Positions 51,464-60,384 of a stretch of DNA of 64,000 nucleotides are shown here, piece after piece. This DNA is from Kiloniella spongiae (GTDB lineage Bacteria > Pseudomonadota > Alphaproteobacteria > Kiloniellales > Kiloniellaceae). The notes under the pieces are model-generated. The model did not search any database and was not told the origin of the DNA. It saw nothing but the letters and a program-made list of their open reading frames with translations. A program made the position numbers and the translations under genes. The stretch is from contig NZ_LAQL01000010.1 in the NCBI RefSeq assembly GCF_001026905.1, positions 124,001 through 188,000 on the forward strand, written 5' to 3'. Each line of letters starts with the position of its first letter. Within the stretch, counting starts at the first letter, position 1.

Positions 51464-53713
51464 TTAAAATTCTGCACGTACAGAAAACAGGAAAGAGCGA
51501 CCTGCTTCTAATGCAGGTTCAACATTGGTGAATTCCTGGCCGTAGGATGCCCGGTCAGCATAGGATGCATCATTGAGATTGTTGCCCTCCAATCTCAGTG
51601 TCAGAAACTCAAAATCTTCCGGCTTATATTCAGCATAGAGGCCAAAGGTGGCATAACTGTCTTGAGGATTTCCGCCCCCTTTGGTCGTATCTTTGTTTTT
51701 CAAGGCAGCATCTACGGTTCCACCAACTGAAAGACCTGTGTCTTTAAAGGTATGTGCTGTCTCAAAGGCAATAACACGACCCAAAGGTGCGCCAAGGTAT
51801 TGCGTCGTATCCGAGTCAGATAAAGAGGGATCTCCGTCCACTTTAATGCCTGTATCAGAATAGGAAATATGGGCAAATCCATCCGTCCAATCATAACCTG
51901 CACCGAGTTCGAAACCACGCGTAACAAAGTCATGCCTCAAATGAGGGCCTCCCCCCCATGAAGCTCGTCTTGCATTTTCAATATCACTGCTAAAAACGCT
52001 CGCATCAAAGCTGAAGCCTTTAAATTCTGTCTCAAAACCAATCGAGTAGTTTTGTGACCGGGTTGGCTTTACTTCGTTGCTGTTATAATCCCAGGATCCG
52101 GGGTTATAGATATATGCCTCGGCCAGACTTATGCCGCCAAAAACATTGGAATAGCCGCCTTTCAAGGTCACACCCTCGATAACTTCATACGCAACAGACG
52201 CATTCCCGCTCAGCCCCTGATTATCAAAATTGGTTCCATCCAGACCAGTAAAATACTGTGTGTCGCCACGGGCACCAAAAGAAAGGCGCAGATTTTCCAA
52301 GGGCTCTATTCGAGCTTGGCCGAATATGCCTACGTTTGTTGCCTTTTCATCAGTAGACGGGGTTGTATTGTCTTTGTATTCGTTCACATCGTGATAAAAA
52401 TCAACACCGGCAGTAATCTTGTTATCTTCGTCAAAATTAAAGTCGTTTTCGAACTTTCCTGACAAACTGGTGGTCGCCGCATCACTGCCAAATGGTGACG
52501 GCACCTCAACCGATGAGACACCATATCCAAGTGTAACCCTTGGATCGATCCAACCTGATGCCTCGGTCATATTGTAATTAAAGACAAGATTTGAACGCTT
52601 TAGAGCATATACACGCTCAGGATCTTCATTTCTATTTGTTAAATTCTGAAGGTTGGCACGAAAAGGACGATCGGCTTCATCATCAACAAGCTCACCCGAG
52701 ATTTCAAAACGGTGAACATCATGTTCGTATCCTGCTTTACCCAGAAAAGATCTTAAGTTAGTTCCCGTTCCTACCGTTTGATTTCCATCGCCATCGTCAT
52801 AGTCATCGCCTTTGCCCCACTTAAAAAAACCAAGGGCTTCAAAATCACCAACACGCCCAAACAACGCATTACCATTGGTATAGGTCTCACTGTTGGTGTC
52901 ATAGCTTGCCGTTACAAAGCCACCATAGCTTCTTCCCTCTTCCAGGACATCATCAACATCCACCGTTTCATAAACAATACCACCAGCTAAAGCCCCTGGG
53001 CCAATATCTGCTGGAGCAATGGTTGGATCAACACGCACAGCCTTAAGAAGACTAGGATCAATTAAATTGTTTCCGGAATGGTGAAAAACCTTATTGTTTT
53101 GGCGCGCGCCATCAATGGTAACAGCAAGGTTATGTTCCTCGACACCGCGTACATATACCTTCTGCGTGCTCGGTATTCCACCACCGACAGAAACAGCTGC
53201 TTCGCCTGCAAAAACCTCTTTAACCGAAGTCGGATTTCGACGTGCCAGATCAACACTTGAAATATACTTGGAATCAACACGGTCAGCACTACCGGCATGA
53301 CGATCAGAGTTTGAAACACCTGTAATCAGGATCGGTGATAGTGTTGCTTCATCTGCTTCTGTATTGCTGGATGAAACCAGAACCGAGCCATCAGCAGTGA
53401 CTTCATATTTCAAATCCAGCCCGGCAATCATTTCATTCAAAGCATCTTGGGCTGTCATTCGACCTCTGACTGCATTCGCTTTTACGCCGCGGACAAGGTC
53501 GCCATGCGCAGAGATCTGCAGGCCAGATTGAATACCAAAGGTACTTAAACTCTTTGCCAAGTCCTGTGACGGGATATCGAAATCATACTCTTCACTAATC
53601 GTGCTTTGCGCAGCAACTGTCGGTGCATAGGAAAATGAACTGCCCATTACCAATGCAAACGCTATTCCCTGCAATATGCTTTTATTGCGCGGATACCCCC
53701 GAAACCTACTCAT
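51464..53713 (-). CDS. TonB-dependent receptor with STN domain (system 2)
   Basis: The start is ATG at 53713 with GAGGG upstream (749 residues). A signal peptide is followed by an STN domain (YDFDIPSQDLAKSLSTFGIQ, then MTAQDALNEMIAGLDL). The plug has KVYVRGVEEHNLAVTIDGAR and the His-bearing QNNKVFHHSGNNLIDPSLLK, and the barrel ends in SFLFSVRAEF. The plug resembles heme/hemoglobin-type receptors somewhat more than the system 1 receptor does, but this is a weak impression. It receives signals through the adjacent FecR and sigma factor. Confidence 0.92.
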   Translation of the reverse strand: MSRFRGYPRNKSILQGIAFALVMGSSFSYAPTVAAQSTISEEYDFDIPSQDLAKSLSTFGIQSGLQISAHGDLVRGVKANAVRGRMTAQDALNEMIAGLDLKYEVTADGSVLVSSSNTEADEATLSPILITGVSNSDRHAGSADRVDSKYISSVDLARRNPTSVKEVFAGEAAVSVGGGIPSTQKVYVRGVEEHNLAVTIDGARQNNKVFHHSGNNLIDPSLLKAVRVDPTIAPADIGPGALAGGIVYETVDVDDVLEEGRSYGGFVTASYDTNSETYTNGNALFGRVGDFEALGFFKWGKGDDYDDGDGNQTVGTGTNLRSFLGKAGYEHDVHRFEISGELVDDEADRPFRANLQNLTNRNEDPERVYALKRSNLVFNYNMTEASGWIDPRVTLGYGVSSVEVPSPFGSDAATTSLSGKFENDFNFDEDNKITAGVDFYHDVNEYKDNTTPSTDEKATNVGIFGQARIEPLENLRLSFGARGDTQYFTGLDGTNFDNQGLSGNASVAYEVIEGVTLKGGYSNVFGGISLAEAYIYNPGSWDYNSNEVKPTRSQNYSIGFETEFKGFSFDASVFSSDIENARRASWGGGPHLRHDFVTRGFELGAGYDWTDGFAHISYSDTGIKVDGDPSLSDSDTTQYLGAPLGRVIAFETAHTFKDTGLSVGGTVDAALKNKDTTKGGGNPQDSYATFGLYAEYKPEDFEFLTLRLEGNNLNDASYADRASYGQEFTNVEPALEAGRSFLFSVRAEF

Positions 53714-53752
53714 AAACTTTTCCCTCATACCCCAAAAACACACTCAATTAAG

Positions 53753-53765
53753 AATGCGTCTCATT
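53753..53765. promoter_or_regulatory. Weak Fur-like half-site upstream of the system 2 receptor
   Basis: AATGCGTCTCATT has AATG/CATT symmetry and lies 40 bp before the receptor ATG, at a similar place to the palindrome of system 1. Short and uncertain. Confidence 0.3.
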
Positions 53766-53835
53766 TAAAACTACATAAAGACGGATTGAGATAAGAGGAT
53801 TTTCAAAAAAAGAATCTTTTTTTCAGAAAAAACTT

Positions 53836-54804
53836 CTAACTATTTGAAATTACAACAAGCCAAGGAGTGATTTGATAAGCTTCTGCCCCGATGGAGTGCG
53901 CCAGTGCCTTTAAGGCAGTAACTGGTTTTGAGAGTAAATACATACCTGTTACAGGCTGTTTCTTAAGGCCTTCATCGGCGATGACAACAATGCCGCGATA
54001 ATGTCGATCCAGTGCATTCACGACGTCCAAAGCAGAATGGTCATTTGCGATATACCGCCCGTCACGCCATGCCGAAATATATTTAGGTGACATATGACCT
54101 CGTACAAAATCACCTGACATTGCGACATCAATACGATCCCCAATCTTGAGGATTTCTGCATGCGACACATTTTGATCCGGCTTAACGGCAACAGTTCCTT
54201 CCTGCACCATCACAGCAACATTATCTTCAACAATATTGACGTCAAACGCTGTTCCCAGAACGGAAATTTCTGTTCCGAGAGAAAACACCCGAAAGGGTTT
54301 TTCCGGGTTATGGCTAACATCAAAAAAAGCCTGCCCCTCCAGCAACTGAATATCACGTGAATTTTTGGAATAATTCAATTTCAGCTTACTTTCAGGCCCC
54401 ATATAAACCTGAGTTCCGTCCGCCAATGCCACCTGACGAACTTCACCCGTCGCCGTTGCATAGTCGTAATCAGCAAGAGGCTCAAACCTTAGAACAAGAG
54501 CAACTAGAATAGACGCCGCCACAGCCATAAAAGACATCATTTTGAACTTGGACCGACGGAAAGCAACAATGTTATTTACCGCTTGTTCCCTGACGATTTG
54601 AGATTCCGCCCATTGATCCTCATACCGGGGAACAACCGCCCCCATCAGCTTATAAGTTTTGACCGCTTTCTTCCAGGCTTCGGCATGTTCAGGCTTTTGC
54701 TCATACCATTGCGAGAATGCAGATATAAGTGCCTTATCGTCAGGATTCTCTTTCATAACCAGCAACCACTCGCTGGCTCTTTGAGGCTCAGTAACGTTAC
54801 TCAT
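53836..54804 (-). CDS. FecR-type anti-sigma/signal transducer (system 2)
   Basis: The start is ATG at 54804, chosen for the GAGG just upstream; an ATG at 54816 lacks one. The protein has 322 residues: an N-terminal cytoplasmic part (ASEWLLVMKENPDDKALISA), a membrane segment (MMSFMAVAASILVALVL), a FecR domain (VALADGTQVYMGPESKLKLN, RDIQLLEGQAFFDV) and a C-terminal STN-contact region. Same organisation as the system 1 protein but clearly diverged from it. Confidence 0.92.
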   Translation of the reverse strand: MSNVTEPQRASEWLLVMKENPDDKALISAFSQWYEQKPEHAEAWKKAVKTYKLMGAVVPRYEDQWAESQIVREQAVNNIVAFRRSKFKMMSFMAVAASILVALVLRFEPLADYDYATATGEVRQVALADGTQVYMGPESKLKLNYSKNSRDIQLLEGQAFFDVSHNPEKPFRVFSLGTEISVLGTAFDVNIVEDNVAVMVQEGTVAVKPDQNVSHAEILKIGDRIDVAMSGDFVRGHMSPKYISAWRDGRYIANDHSALDVVNALDRHYRGIVVIADEGLKKQPVTGMYLLSKPVTALKALAHSIGAEAYQITPWLVVISNS

Positions 54805-54937
54805 TACCACCCTCATCAGAGAATATGTATTTAACAGAAACTTTCATTATTCCATCACTAGACGACAACAAGCCAAACACACGTAAAACTTTAAATACTC
54901 TATATAGACTGTTCTTATAGTAAGAATTTTCAAATTT

Positions 54938-55447
54938 TTAATCCAGCCCCAGCTTCTCGCTACAATATTCCAACGCCTGTATAACCAACGAATGGGCTGT
55001 ACCCATTGAAACACCTAGCTTCTCTGAAATTTCTTTATAGGTAAAACTGCCAAATCGATGCATCTCAAATGCGATACGACAGCGTTCAGGAAGCTCATCC
55101 AACGCTTTCCTCACCACTTCAAGTTCCTGTCTTGCTGCCACATCTCTCTCTACGGATGGTGTTTCTTCTAATAAAAGGTTGAGTGCTGCGTTGGCATCCA
55201 GATCATCTCGGCTTTGGTCACGGGCCAGTTTTCGCTGCAGATCAAAACATCTGTTACGCACAATGCCGTATAAATAGGCCAGCGGTTCAACAACGTTCTT
55301 TTCTTGAGTAGCTTTTACAAACTGAAAATAAGCGTCCTGAACAACATCTTCCGCATGGAAATCATCCCCAAGAATTTTTTTAGCATACCCGACGAGCTCC
55401 CCTCTGTGCACAAGATATATATCAAGAGTATCGGAACAGGATTGCAT
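54938..55447 (-). CDS. ECF RNA polymerase sigma factor, FecI-like (system 2)
   Basis: This 169-residue sigma factor has region 2 in GYAKKILGDDFHAEDVVQDA and region 4 in ALDELPERCRIAFEMHRFGS and LGVSMGTAHSLV. First gene of the system 2 operon (sigma, FecR, receptor, binding protein, permease, ATPase), all on the minus strand. A strong Fur-like palindrome lies 33 bp upstream. Confidence 0.93.
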   Translation of the reverse strand: MQSCSDTLDIYLVHRGELVGYAKKILGDDFHAEDVVQDAYFQFVKATQEKNVVEPLAYLYGIVRNRCFDLQRKLARDQSRDDLDANAALNLLLEETPSVERDVAARQELEVVRKALDELPERCRIAFEMHRFGSFTYKEISEKLGVSMGTAHSLVIQALEYCSEKLGLD

Positions 55448-55479
55448 TAAATTTCAACTCATCTTAATGCGCAAAATGC

Positions 55480-55500
55480 AATTGATAATGATTATTAATT
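55480..55500. promoter_or_regulatory. Fur box upstream of the system 2 sigma gene
   Basis: A 21-bp near-palindrome, with 9 of 10 pairs matching, has the core TGATAATGATTATTA. It fits the classical Fur consensus well and sits just upstream of the sigma ATG at 55447. Confidence 0.78.
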
Positions 55501-55642
55501 TCATCGATATATAATTTATACACACCAAAGAGCAAGCATTATTAATCCCTCATATATTTAAATGACCTATTTCTGCTCAAAACGTGAAAAGGGTAGTCTC
55601 GATTTTTTACAAATCGATAAAGTACTCGTTTCCCCCGGACGC

Positions 55643-55714
55643 AAAAAAGCCCCCACCGCTTATGCGATAGGGGCTTTTAAGAACTCAGTGGTTGCGGGGG
55701 CACGCAACCCCCGA
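55643..55714 (-). repeat. Two-hairpin terminator-like element, copy B
   Basis: Copy B lies 59 bp beyond the stop of the RraA-family gene. On the minus strand the first hairpin is GGTTGCGTGCCCCCGCAACC (7-bp stem), followed by ACTGAGTTCT. A terminator hairpin with AAAAGCCCC / GGGGCTTTT arms follows. GCCCCCGCAACCA in the first module equals the 3' end, with CCA, that I recall for alphaproteobacterial initiator tRNA. The remaining bases of the 55448-55772 gap hold the Fur box and nothing else I recognise. Confidence 0.82.
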
Positions 55715-55772
55715 GAATTATAACTCTTAAAAGTATTAGAGCTATTTTGATGGGTCATTTTCAAAGGGGGCT

Positions 55773-56468
55773 TTATGTACGTGCCGCTTCAAAGGCCGTC
55801 CATGCTTTTTCGAATTTGGCAAAATCAAAATCTTTATCCCTGGCGGGTTCTAGGACTAGCTTTTCTGTTTCCAGTAAATGATGAATTGCAGCTTCCAGTT
55901 TGGGAAGAATTTCTGTGGGTATCACAAGGGCGCCGTGTCTATCAGCGTGAATCAAATCACCATCATTCACGACAAGGTCGAATACCGTCACTTGAGTTTT
56001 AATTTCCTTCACATGAACAAAACCATGGGATGGACCAACAGATCCGGCAATGACAGAAAAGCCCTCAGGTAAATCACCGAGGTCTCGCATAACGCCATTC
56101 GTTAAAACCCCGCTCAGGCCAAAACCTTTATGTACCGTTGTATTGATTTCTCCCCAATAAGCACCGATACAATCTGGGAAATCGACATCTTCTATCACGG
56201 CCAATGCAGGCAGATGAGCAGAAGCCATGTACCGATAGTAATCCATCCGACGTTTTTTAATTGTTTCAGGAGGCTCAGAAGGAGGCTTGATCGCAGAAAT
56301 CTTGGCTGTCCGCGCATATCCTGTTATGGCACCTGCGGTTACATCAGAAGCAATCATTGTCCCGCGGGTAAAGCTATTAAAACCGCGCTTTCCCTGAGCA
56401 ACCTCAATCGCATTGCAGACAGTCGGGGTATCAACTTCTTTTAATAAGCTCAATAATGATTGCTTCAT
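55773..56468 (-). CDS. RraA/HMG-aldolase family protein
   Basis: The start is ATG at 56468, preceded by GGAGG and overlapping the hydrolase stop as ATGA (231 residues). RraA-type features are TPTVCNAIE near the start, GLSGVLTNGVMRDLGDLP (substrate and metal region with Arg-Asp) and NDGDLIHADRHGALVIP. Enzymes of this family are metal-dependent aldolases or decarboxylases acting on 4-hydroxy-4-methyl-2-oxoglutarate and oxaloacetate; others bind RNase E. In a catabolic cluster an aldolase or decarboxylase role is more likely. Last gene of the cluster. Confidence 0.85.
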   Translation of the reverse strand: MKQSLLSLLKEVDTPTVCNAIEVAQGKRGFNSFTRGTMIASDVTAGAITGYARTAKISAIKPPSEPPETIKKRRMDYYRYMASAHLPALAVIEDVDFPDCIGAYWGEINTTVHKGFGLSGVLTNGVMRDLGDLPEGFSVIAGSVGPSHGFVHVKEIKTQVTVFDLVVNDGDLIHADRHGALVIPTEILPKLEAAIHHLLETEKLVLEPARDKDFDFAKFEKAWTAFEAART

Positions 56469-57160
56469 AAATCCTCCAACCATCGCGATAAAATCGCTGT
56501 TGTTTCCTCGGGTTGTTCAAGAGTAGGCATATGGCCAGCATTCTCGATAATTTCCAGAGAGCTATGTGGTAACAATTCATGCATCATTTGATGTCGGGAA
56601 ATCGGACAAAGTTTATCTTCACGCCCACAGAGAACAAGCGATGGGCCATTATGCTTTTTGAGCGTTTCTGTCTGATCTATTCTATCTCGTAACGCCTTGG
56701 ATTGACGGATAAACACATCAGGCCCTAGTCCTGTCGCCATGTCTTTACACAGCTCAATTATATCCGGATTACTTTCAGGATCTGCTAGGTAATTCGGGAT
56801 CATTTCATCCCGCATAATCCGGTTGAGCTCTCCTGTCACAGCTGCTGTCATCTGAGGGCCGCGGCGTTGTTTAACTTCGTCCAACTCTGCCAAAGGATTA
56901 GTATCCATCAGAGCAATACCAAGAACCCTTTCCGGCGCCTGCCGCAAAACTTCCATTGCAACAATCCCCCCCATCGAGAGCCCCGCTAAAGCAAACTTGT
57001 CAGGTGCACAGGAAAGAATATCACTCGCGAATCCTGCCATCGTCTCTCGCTGTGCCAATGGCATTGTCATCAATGGTACCGCACCTGAAAGAGTTGATAT
57101 TTGAGGTGCAAACAATCGTGCATCGCACATCATTCCCGGCAAAAAAACAAGTGGGGTCAT
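56465..57160 (-). CDS. Alpha/beta-fold hydrolase
   Basis: This 231-residue protein has a nucleophile elbow GLSMGG (Ser62) and candidate triad partners Asp182 (CGREDKLCP) and His210 (NAGHMPTLEQP). It belongs with small esterases and C-C hydrolases of catabolic pathways. It is coupled to the RraA-family gene by an ATGA overlap, suggesting consecutive steps. Substrate unknown; a lactone, ester or ring-cleavage product would fit. Confidence 0.85.
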   Translation of the reverse strand: MTPLVFLPGMMCDARLFAPQISTLSGAVPLMTMPLAQRETMAGFASDILSCAPDKFALAGLSMGGIVAMEVLRQAPERVLGIALMDTNPLAELDEVKQRRGPQMTAAVTGELNRIMRDEMIPNYLADPESNPDIIELCKDMATGLGPDVFIRQSKALRDRIDQTETLKKHNGPSLVLCGREDKLCPISRHQMMHELLPHSSLEIIENAGHMPTLEQPEETTAILSRWLEDL

Positions 57161-57251
57161 AACACCAAAGCCCTTGTTTCAAAGCTATATACACCTTTTG
57201 TATTCAACAGTTCAGAAGATAAGACACAAAAGAAAAACACAGTGCGCACCA

Positions 57252-58214
57252 TCAAGCCCCTGTCCAAGTTGCTCCGGCTGGATCATCTGTCGCGGTCACA
57301 CGATAAAGGCTTGCTTCACCCGTCATGGCAGGCGCCAAAGCATGAACCTGCTCAGGATCAATCAAGGCTGTATCTCCAGGATTCAAAACGGTTTCTCCGT
57401 CTTGCAGCCTTAATTTCCAATGACCACGAACTGGCATTAGGACCGTATGCCTGTTACGTGAAGTAAATTCATCCGGCTCAGATCCCCGGGTTAAAAATTC
57501 AACGTCAAAGCCAGGTTTATCTTTCAAAATAGCATCAGTACCTATGATTTTTGCCGGTTTGTTTGCGGCCAATGCCATCATGTCCCAATAGCGAGCAACA
57601 TAATTACTGATAACGTTCTCGACAGGAACTTCAGGGAATGCCTTAAGCTCTTCTTCTCTCAAAAGTGACATGGGATTCACATTGTGCGGCAGAACTTCAC
57701 CTTTTTTTGTATCATAGAGAGTTCCATTTTCACCAAGAACAAGCCCATGTTCTTGAGCTTCTTCAATTACCTGCGGTGCCCATGTCACCCCACCCCCGGC
57801 ATCATCACCACCCAGAATGGCCATGATCATTCCATAATCGGTACCAACGTTTTCAAACCCGCGAAAAATACCCGTCGGAATATTAAAAATATCACCTTCT
57901 TCAGCAATGAACTCTCCTGCGTCCCCATAACGCCCCCAAAAGAAGCGCCAGCGCCCTTTCAGTACAAAAAACACTTCGGCTGTTGTATGGCTATGTAGCG
58001 AATTTCTGCACTTAGGTGGCTGCCCCGCAGCACCTATGTTGAAGCCTGGAGTATCTTGAATATGGACGTGTTGATCAGGAGACTCAGACACGCCACCGCC
58101 AATAATCGTGAAGTTTTCTTTTTGGTCACTACCAGGAGTGTGAGCATCAATGAAAGCAGTTTTACAAGGTTGCAAATCACCATAACGAACAATACGATTT
58201 TCTATGGAAGTCAT
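57252..58214 (-). CDS. Bicupin protein
   Basis: This 320-residue protein has two cupin domains. The N-terminal one has SLHSHTTAEVFFVLKGRWRF (metal-binding His and Glu) and EEGDIFNIPTGIFRGFENVG. The C-terminal one (HTVLMPVRGHWKLRLQDGET, then LNPGDTALIDPEQVHAL) is weaker in metal ligands. The layout resembles gentisate-type ring-cleavage dioxygenases and bicupin isomerases, but the spacing does not identify either. A 149-bp gap separates it from the upstream SnoaL gene. Confidence 0.8.
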   Translation of the reverse strand: MTSIENRIVRYGDLQPCKTAFIDAHTPGSDQKENFTIIGGGVSESPDQHVHIQDTPGFNIGAAGQPPKCRNSLHSHTTAEVFFVLKGRWRFFWGRYGDAGEFIAEEGDIFNIPTGIFRGFENVGTDYGMIMAILGGDDAGGGVTWAPQVIEEAQEHGLVLGENGTLYDTKKGEVLPHNVNPMSLLREEELKAFPEVPVENVISNYVARYWDMMALAANKPAKIIGTDAILKDKPGFDVEFLTRGSEPDEFTSRNRHTVLMPVRGHWKLRLQDGETVLNPGDTALIDPEQVHALAPAMTGEASLYRVTATDDPAGATWTGA

Positions 58215-58363
58215 CTTCGGTGTCCTATTACCATAACGTTGATATTGTTCTCTGAAAACTTTTGCCCGGAAAGTCGGTCAGCCTTTCAAAAAACAATTGC
58301 TCATGTTCATAAGTTTCGCTTTTGAGAGAGCTAACTTACTAAGATAAAATAAAAAAAATTCAA

Positions 58364-59353
58364 TTACACATCGCCTGTTTGCAAGAGGATTTGTTTCCAT
58401 ACCGCAGTTTCATCAAACAGGGTCCATTCACGACGAAGTTTAATTTCGCCTGGTTTGATAGCCCCAAATTCAACATGGCTAGCACCCATTATATGAACAT
58501 TGGCACCGGTAGGTCTCCCAAAGGAACCCCATCCCTCATGCTTACCGGTCAATCCCCAACGAATTGCAGAGCGCGGCGAAAGGTATGAATCTTCACGCCC
58601 CACTTGATGTTCAATCTGAAATTTTGCACTCGGGAAAGAAGCCCGCAAACCCATCCAGAAACGCTCAACGGGATCCCAACCATACCCAGTGATTCCACCA
58701 GCAACTTCACTTTGCACAGCCCGGTCATATTCAGACTTAATAACAGTAATGTCAGCATTCATAATCCGTGTAAGAATATCAGCGTGACGTGCACCCCATT
58801 CATTTTCATTTCCCCGTCCTTTGTAAGGACCGACCTGATCAATCGTCGGGGTAAAGGGTTTTGTGCTGGCTTCGAGGCCACCTTCTCTTTTGATAAGATC
58901 ACGCGCATATTCTACTGGATCCCACCCCATTTGACGTACAATCGCACCTTGGTCTCGAATTAACCATTCATCATCAATGGCATTGTTCTTGGCGTGACAA
59001 TCGGCAATTACCCGATAGGCTAGTTTCTTTCCCGTAGCCTTACCATAAACACCATCACCAAGATGAGTTGCTGTCGTTAATATCCGGTGAGAAGAGAGCA
59101 GACCTTCCTCTGGGGTTCCGGACCAAATGACATCCTCACCCAACAATTGCCGATCAGGAAACTCTGCCAATGTTGCCATGGTCGCCCCGATAACGTTCTG
59201 ATTTCCTAAAACAATATTCATAGGACTACGGACAACGATATCAGGAGCATAATACTCATGTAATGTAGCTAAACCGCGGTCTTCCCATATTTCTTTCGTG
59301 ATGCCGATAATATAATCTGGGAAGTTGTCAAACTTGGGATTAAAGCCCTTCAT
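58364..59353 (-). CDS. Double SnoaL/NTF2-like protein (329 aa)
   Basis: This is a tandem of two NTF2-fold domains (roughly 1-160 and 185-329). The first has HEYYAPDIVVRSPMNIVLGN and WLIRDQGAIVRQMGWDP; the second has VERFWMGLRASFPSAKFQIE and RSAIRWGLTGKHEGWGSFGR. SnoaL-like proteins include polyketide cyclases, isomerases and dehydratases acting by acid-base chemistry in a deep pocket. It lies 5 bp from the LacI gene. No ligand can be deduced. Confidence 0.82.
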   Translation of the reverse strand: MKGFNPKFDNFPDYIIGITKEIWEDRGLATLHEYYAPDIVVRSPMNIVLGNQNVIGATMATLAEFPDRQLLGEDVIWSGTPEEGLLSSHRILTTATHLGDGVYGKATGKKLAYRVIADCHAKNNAIDDEWLIRDQGAIVRQMGWDPVEYARDLIKREGGLEASTKPFTPTIDQVGPYKGRGNENEWGARHADILTRIMNADITVIKSEYDRAVQSEVAGGITGYGWDPVERFWMGLRASFPSAKFQIEHQVGREDSYLSPRSAIRWGLTGKHEGWGSFGRPTGANVHIMGASHVEFGAIKPGEIKLRREWTLFDETAVWKQILLQTGDV

Positions 59354-59358
59354 TTGTT

Positions 59359-60384
59359 TTATCCTTCTGGTGTAAAGCCTTGTGGTATGCGGGCAGAGCC
59401 TCGAATAATTAAAGGTCCGTCGATGGCAATTTTGCGAGGACCGGCCCCATTACCTTCTATTTCGTTCAAGAGTAAATTTACGGTTTCAGCAACCATACGA
59501 TTGGCGGGTTGCCGTACTGTAGTTAGATTGTAGGCAGGCCACGAAGTGGTTGGAACATCGTCATAACCGACGACAGAAACGTCTTTGGGGATCAGTAATC
59601 CCAGTTCAAAGCGCAGAACATCCATCACGGCAAATGCCATATGATCATTCGCGACAAAGACGGCATCTGGTGGATCAGTTGCAAACATACGACGGGTAGC
59701 TTCAGCCGCTTTTTCCATTTTAAAATCGCCGACTTCGCGTGCATGTAATGTAATACCAGTTTCGGCCAAACACTGTGTAAATCCGGCTTCACGATCCCGT
59801 TGAGTAGAAGCCCCTTCCCAACCGGCAATATACCCTATCTTTTTATGACCACTCGCTAACAGAAACTCAGCAACTTTGCGCCCACCAGCAATATTATCCG
59901 ATGTCACGGCAGACATTTCCGGACCATCCTGAGATCTGTTGAATAAAATCATCGGTACACCAGCCGCCTGGCAGCGATCAGAAAGCTCTGATGACATAGC
60001 AACAGAAGCTGCAATTATCCCATCAACCTGATAATCAAGAATTTCCTCAATCACGTCATCGATATTAGACGCCGTCATCGGTGCCATAAAAACCAGTACG
60101 TGATACCCCCGTTCCTGCAAAGCGTTAGACAATTTTTCCAATGCTTCGGGATAAAAGTGATTTTCCAGATATGCCACCACCAGACCAATAATACGCGAGC
60201 GGCCCGACACCATTGCCCTTGCCAAAGAATTGGGACGATATCCCAACTCAGCAGCGGCTTGATGAACCTTCTCAACGGTCTTTTTCGAAGCAGATGCTCC
60301 GGGCGTAAATACGCGGCTGACTGCGGATTGAGAAACACCGGCTCGTTTGGCAACTTCTGCTGATGTAATGCGAGGGTTATTCAT
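59359..60384 (-). CDS. LacI-family regulator of the SnoaL/HisD cluster
   Basis: The start is ATG at 60384, overlapping the SDR stop as ATGA (341 residues). The LacI helix-turn-helix is ITSAEVAKRAGVSQSAVSRV, with hinge LARAMVSGRSRIIGLV and a sugar-binding-like effector domain. It is embedded inside the operon, so it is probably autoregulated. No operator was found within the window; it may lie beyond the right edge. The DNA-recognition segment (SQSAVSRVFTPGAS) is close to that of the inositol regulator at 22251 (STSAVSRTFTPGAS), so cross-recognition is conceivable. Confidence 0.9.
   Translation of the reverse strand: MNNPRITSAEVAKRAGVSQSAVSRVFTPGASASKKTVEKVHQAAAELGYRPNSLARAMVSGRSRIIGLVVAYLENHFYPEALEKLSNALQERGYHVLVFMAPMTASNIDDVIEEILDYQVDGIIAASVAMSSELSDRCQAAGVPMILFNRSQDGPEMSAVTSDNIAGGRKVAEFLLASGHKKIGYIAGWEGASTQRDREAGFTQCLAETGITLHAREVGDFKMEKAAEATRRMFATDPPDAVFVANDHMAFAVMDVLRFELGLLIPKDVSVVGYDDVPTTSWPAYNLTTVRQPANRMVAETVNLLLNEIEGNGAGPRKIAIDGPLIIRGSARIPQGFTPEG

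Noticed and set aside
55643-55714. A tRNA gene or tRNA remnant with cloverleaf
   Set aside because: Only the 3'-end-like motif matches. No D-arm, anticodon arm or T-arm can be drawn.
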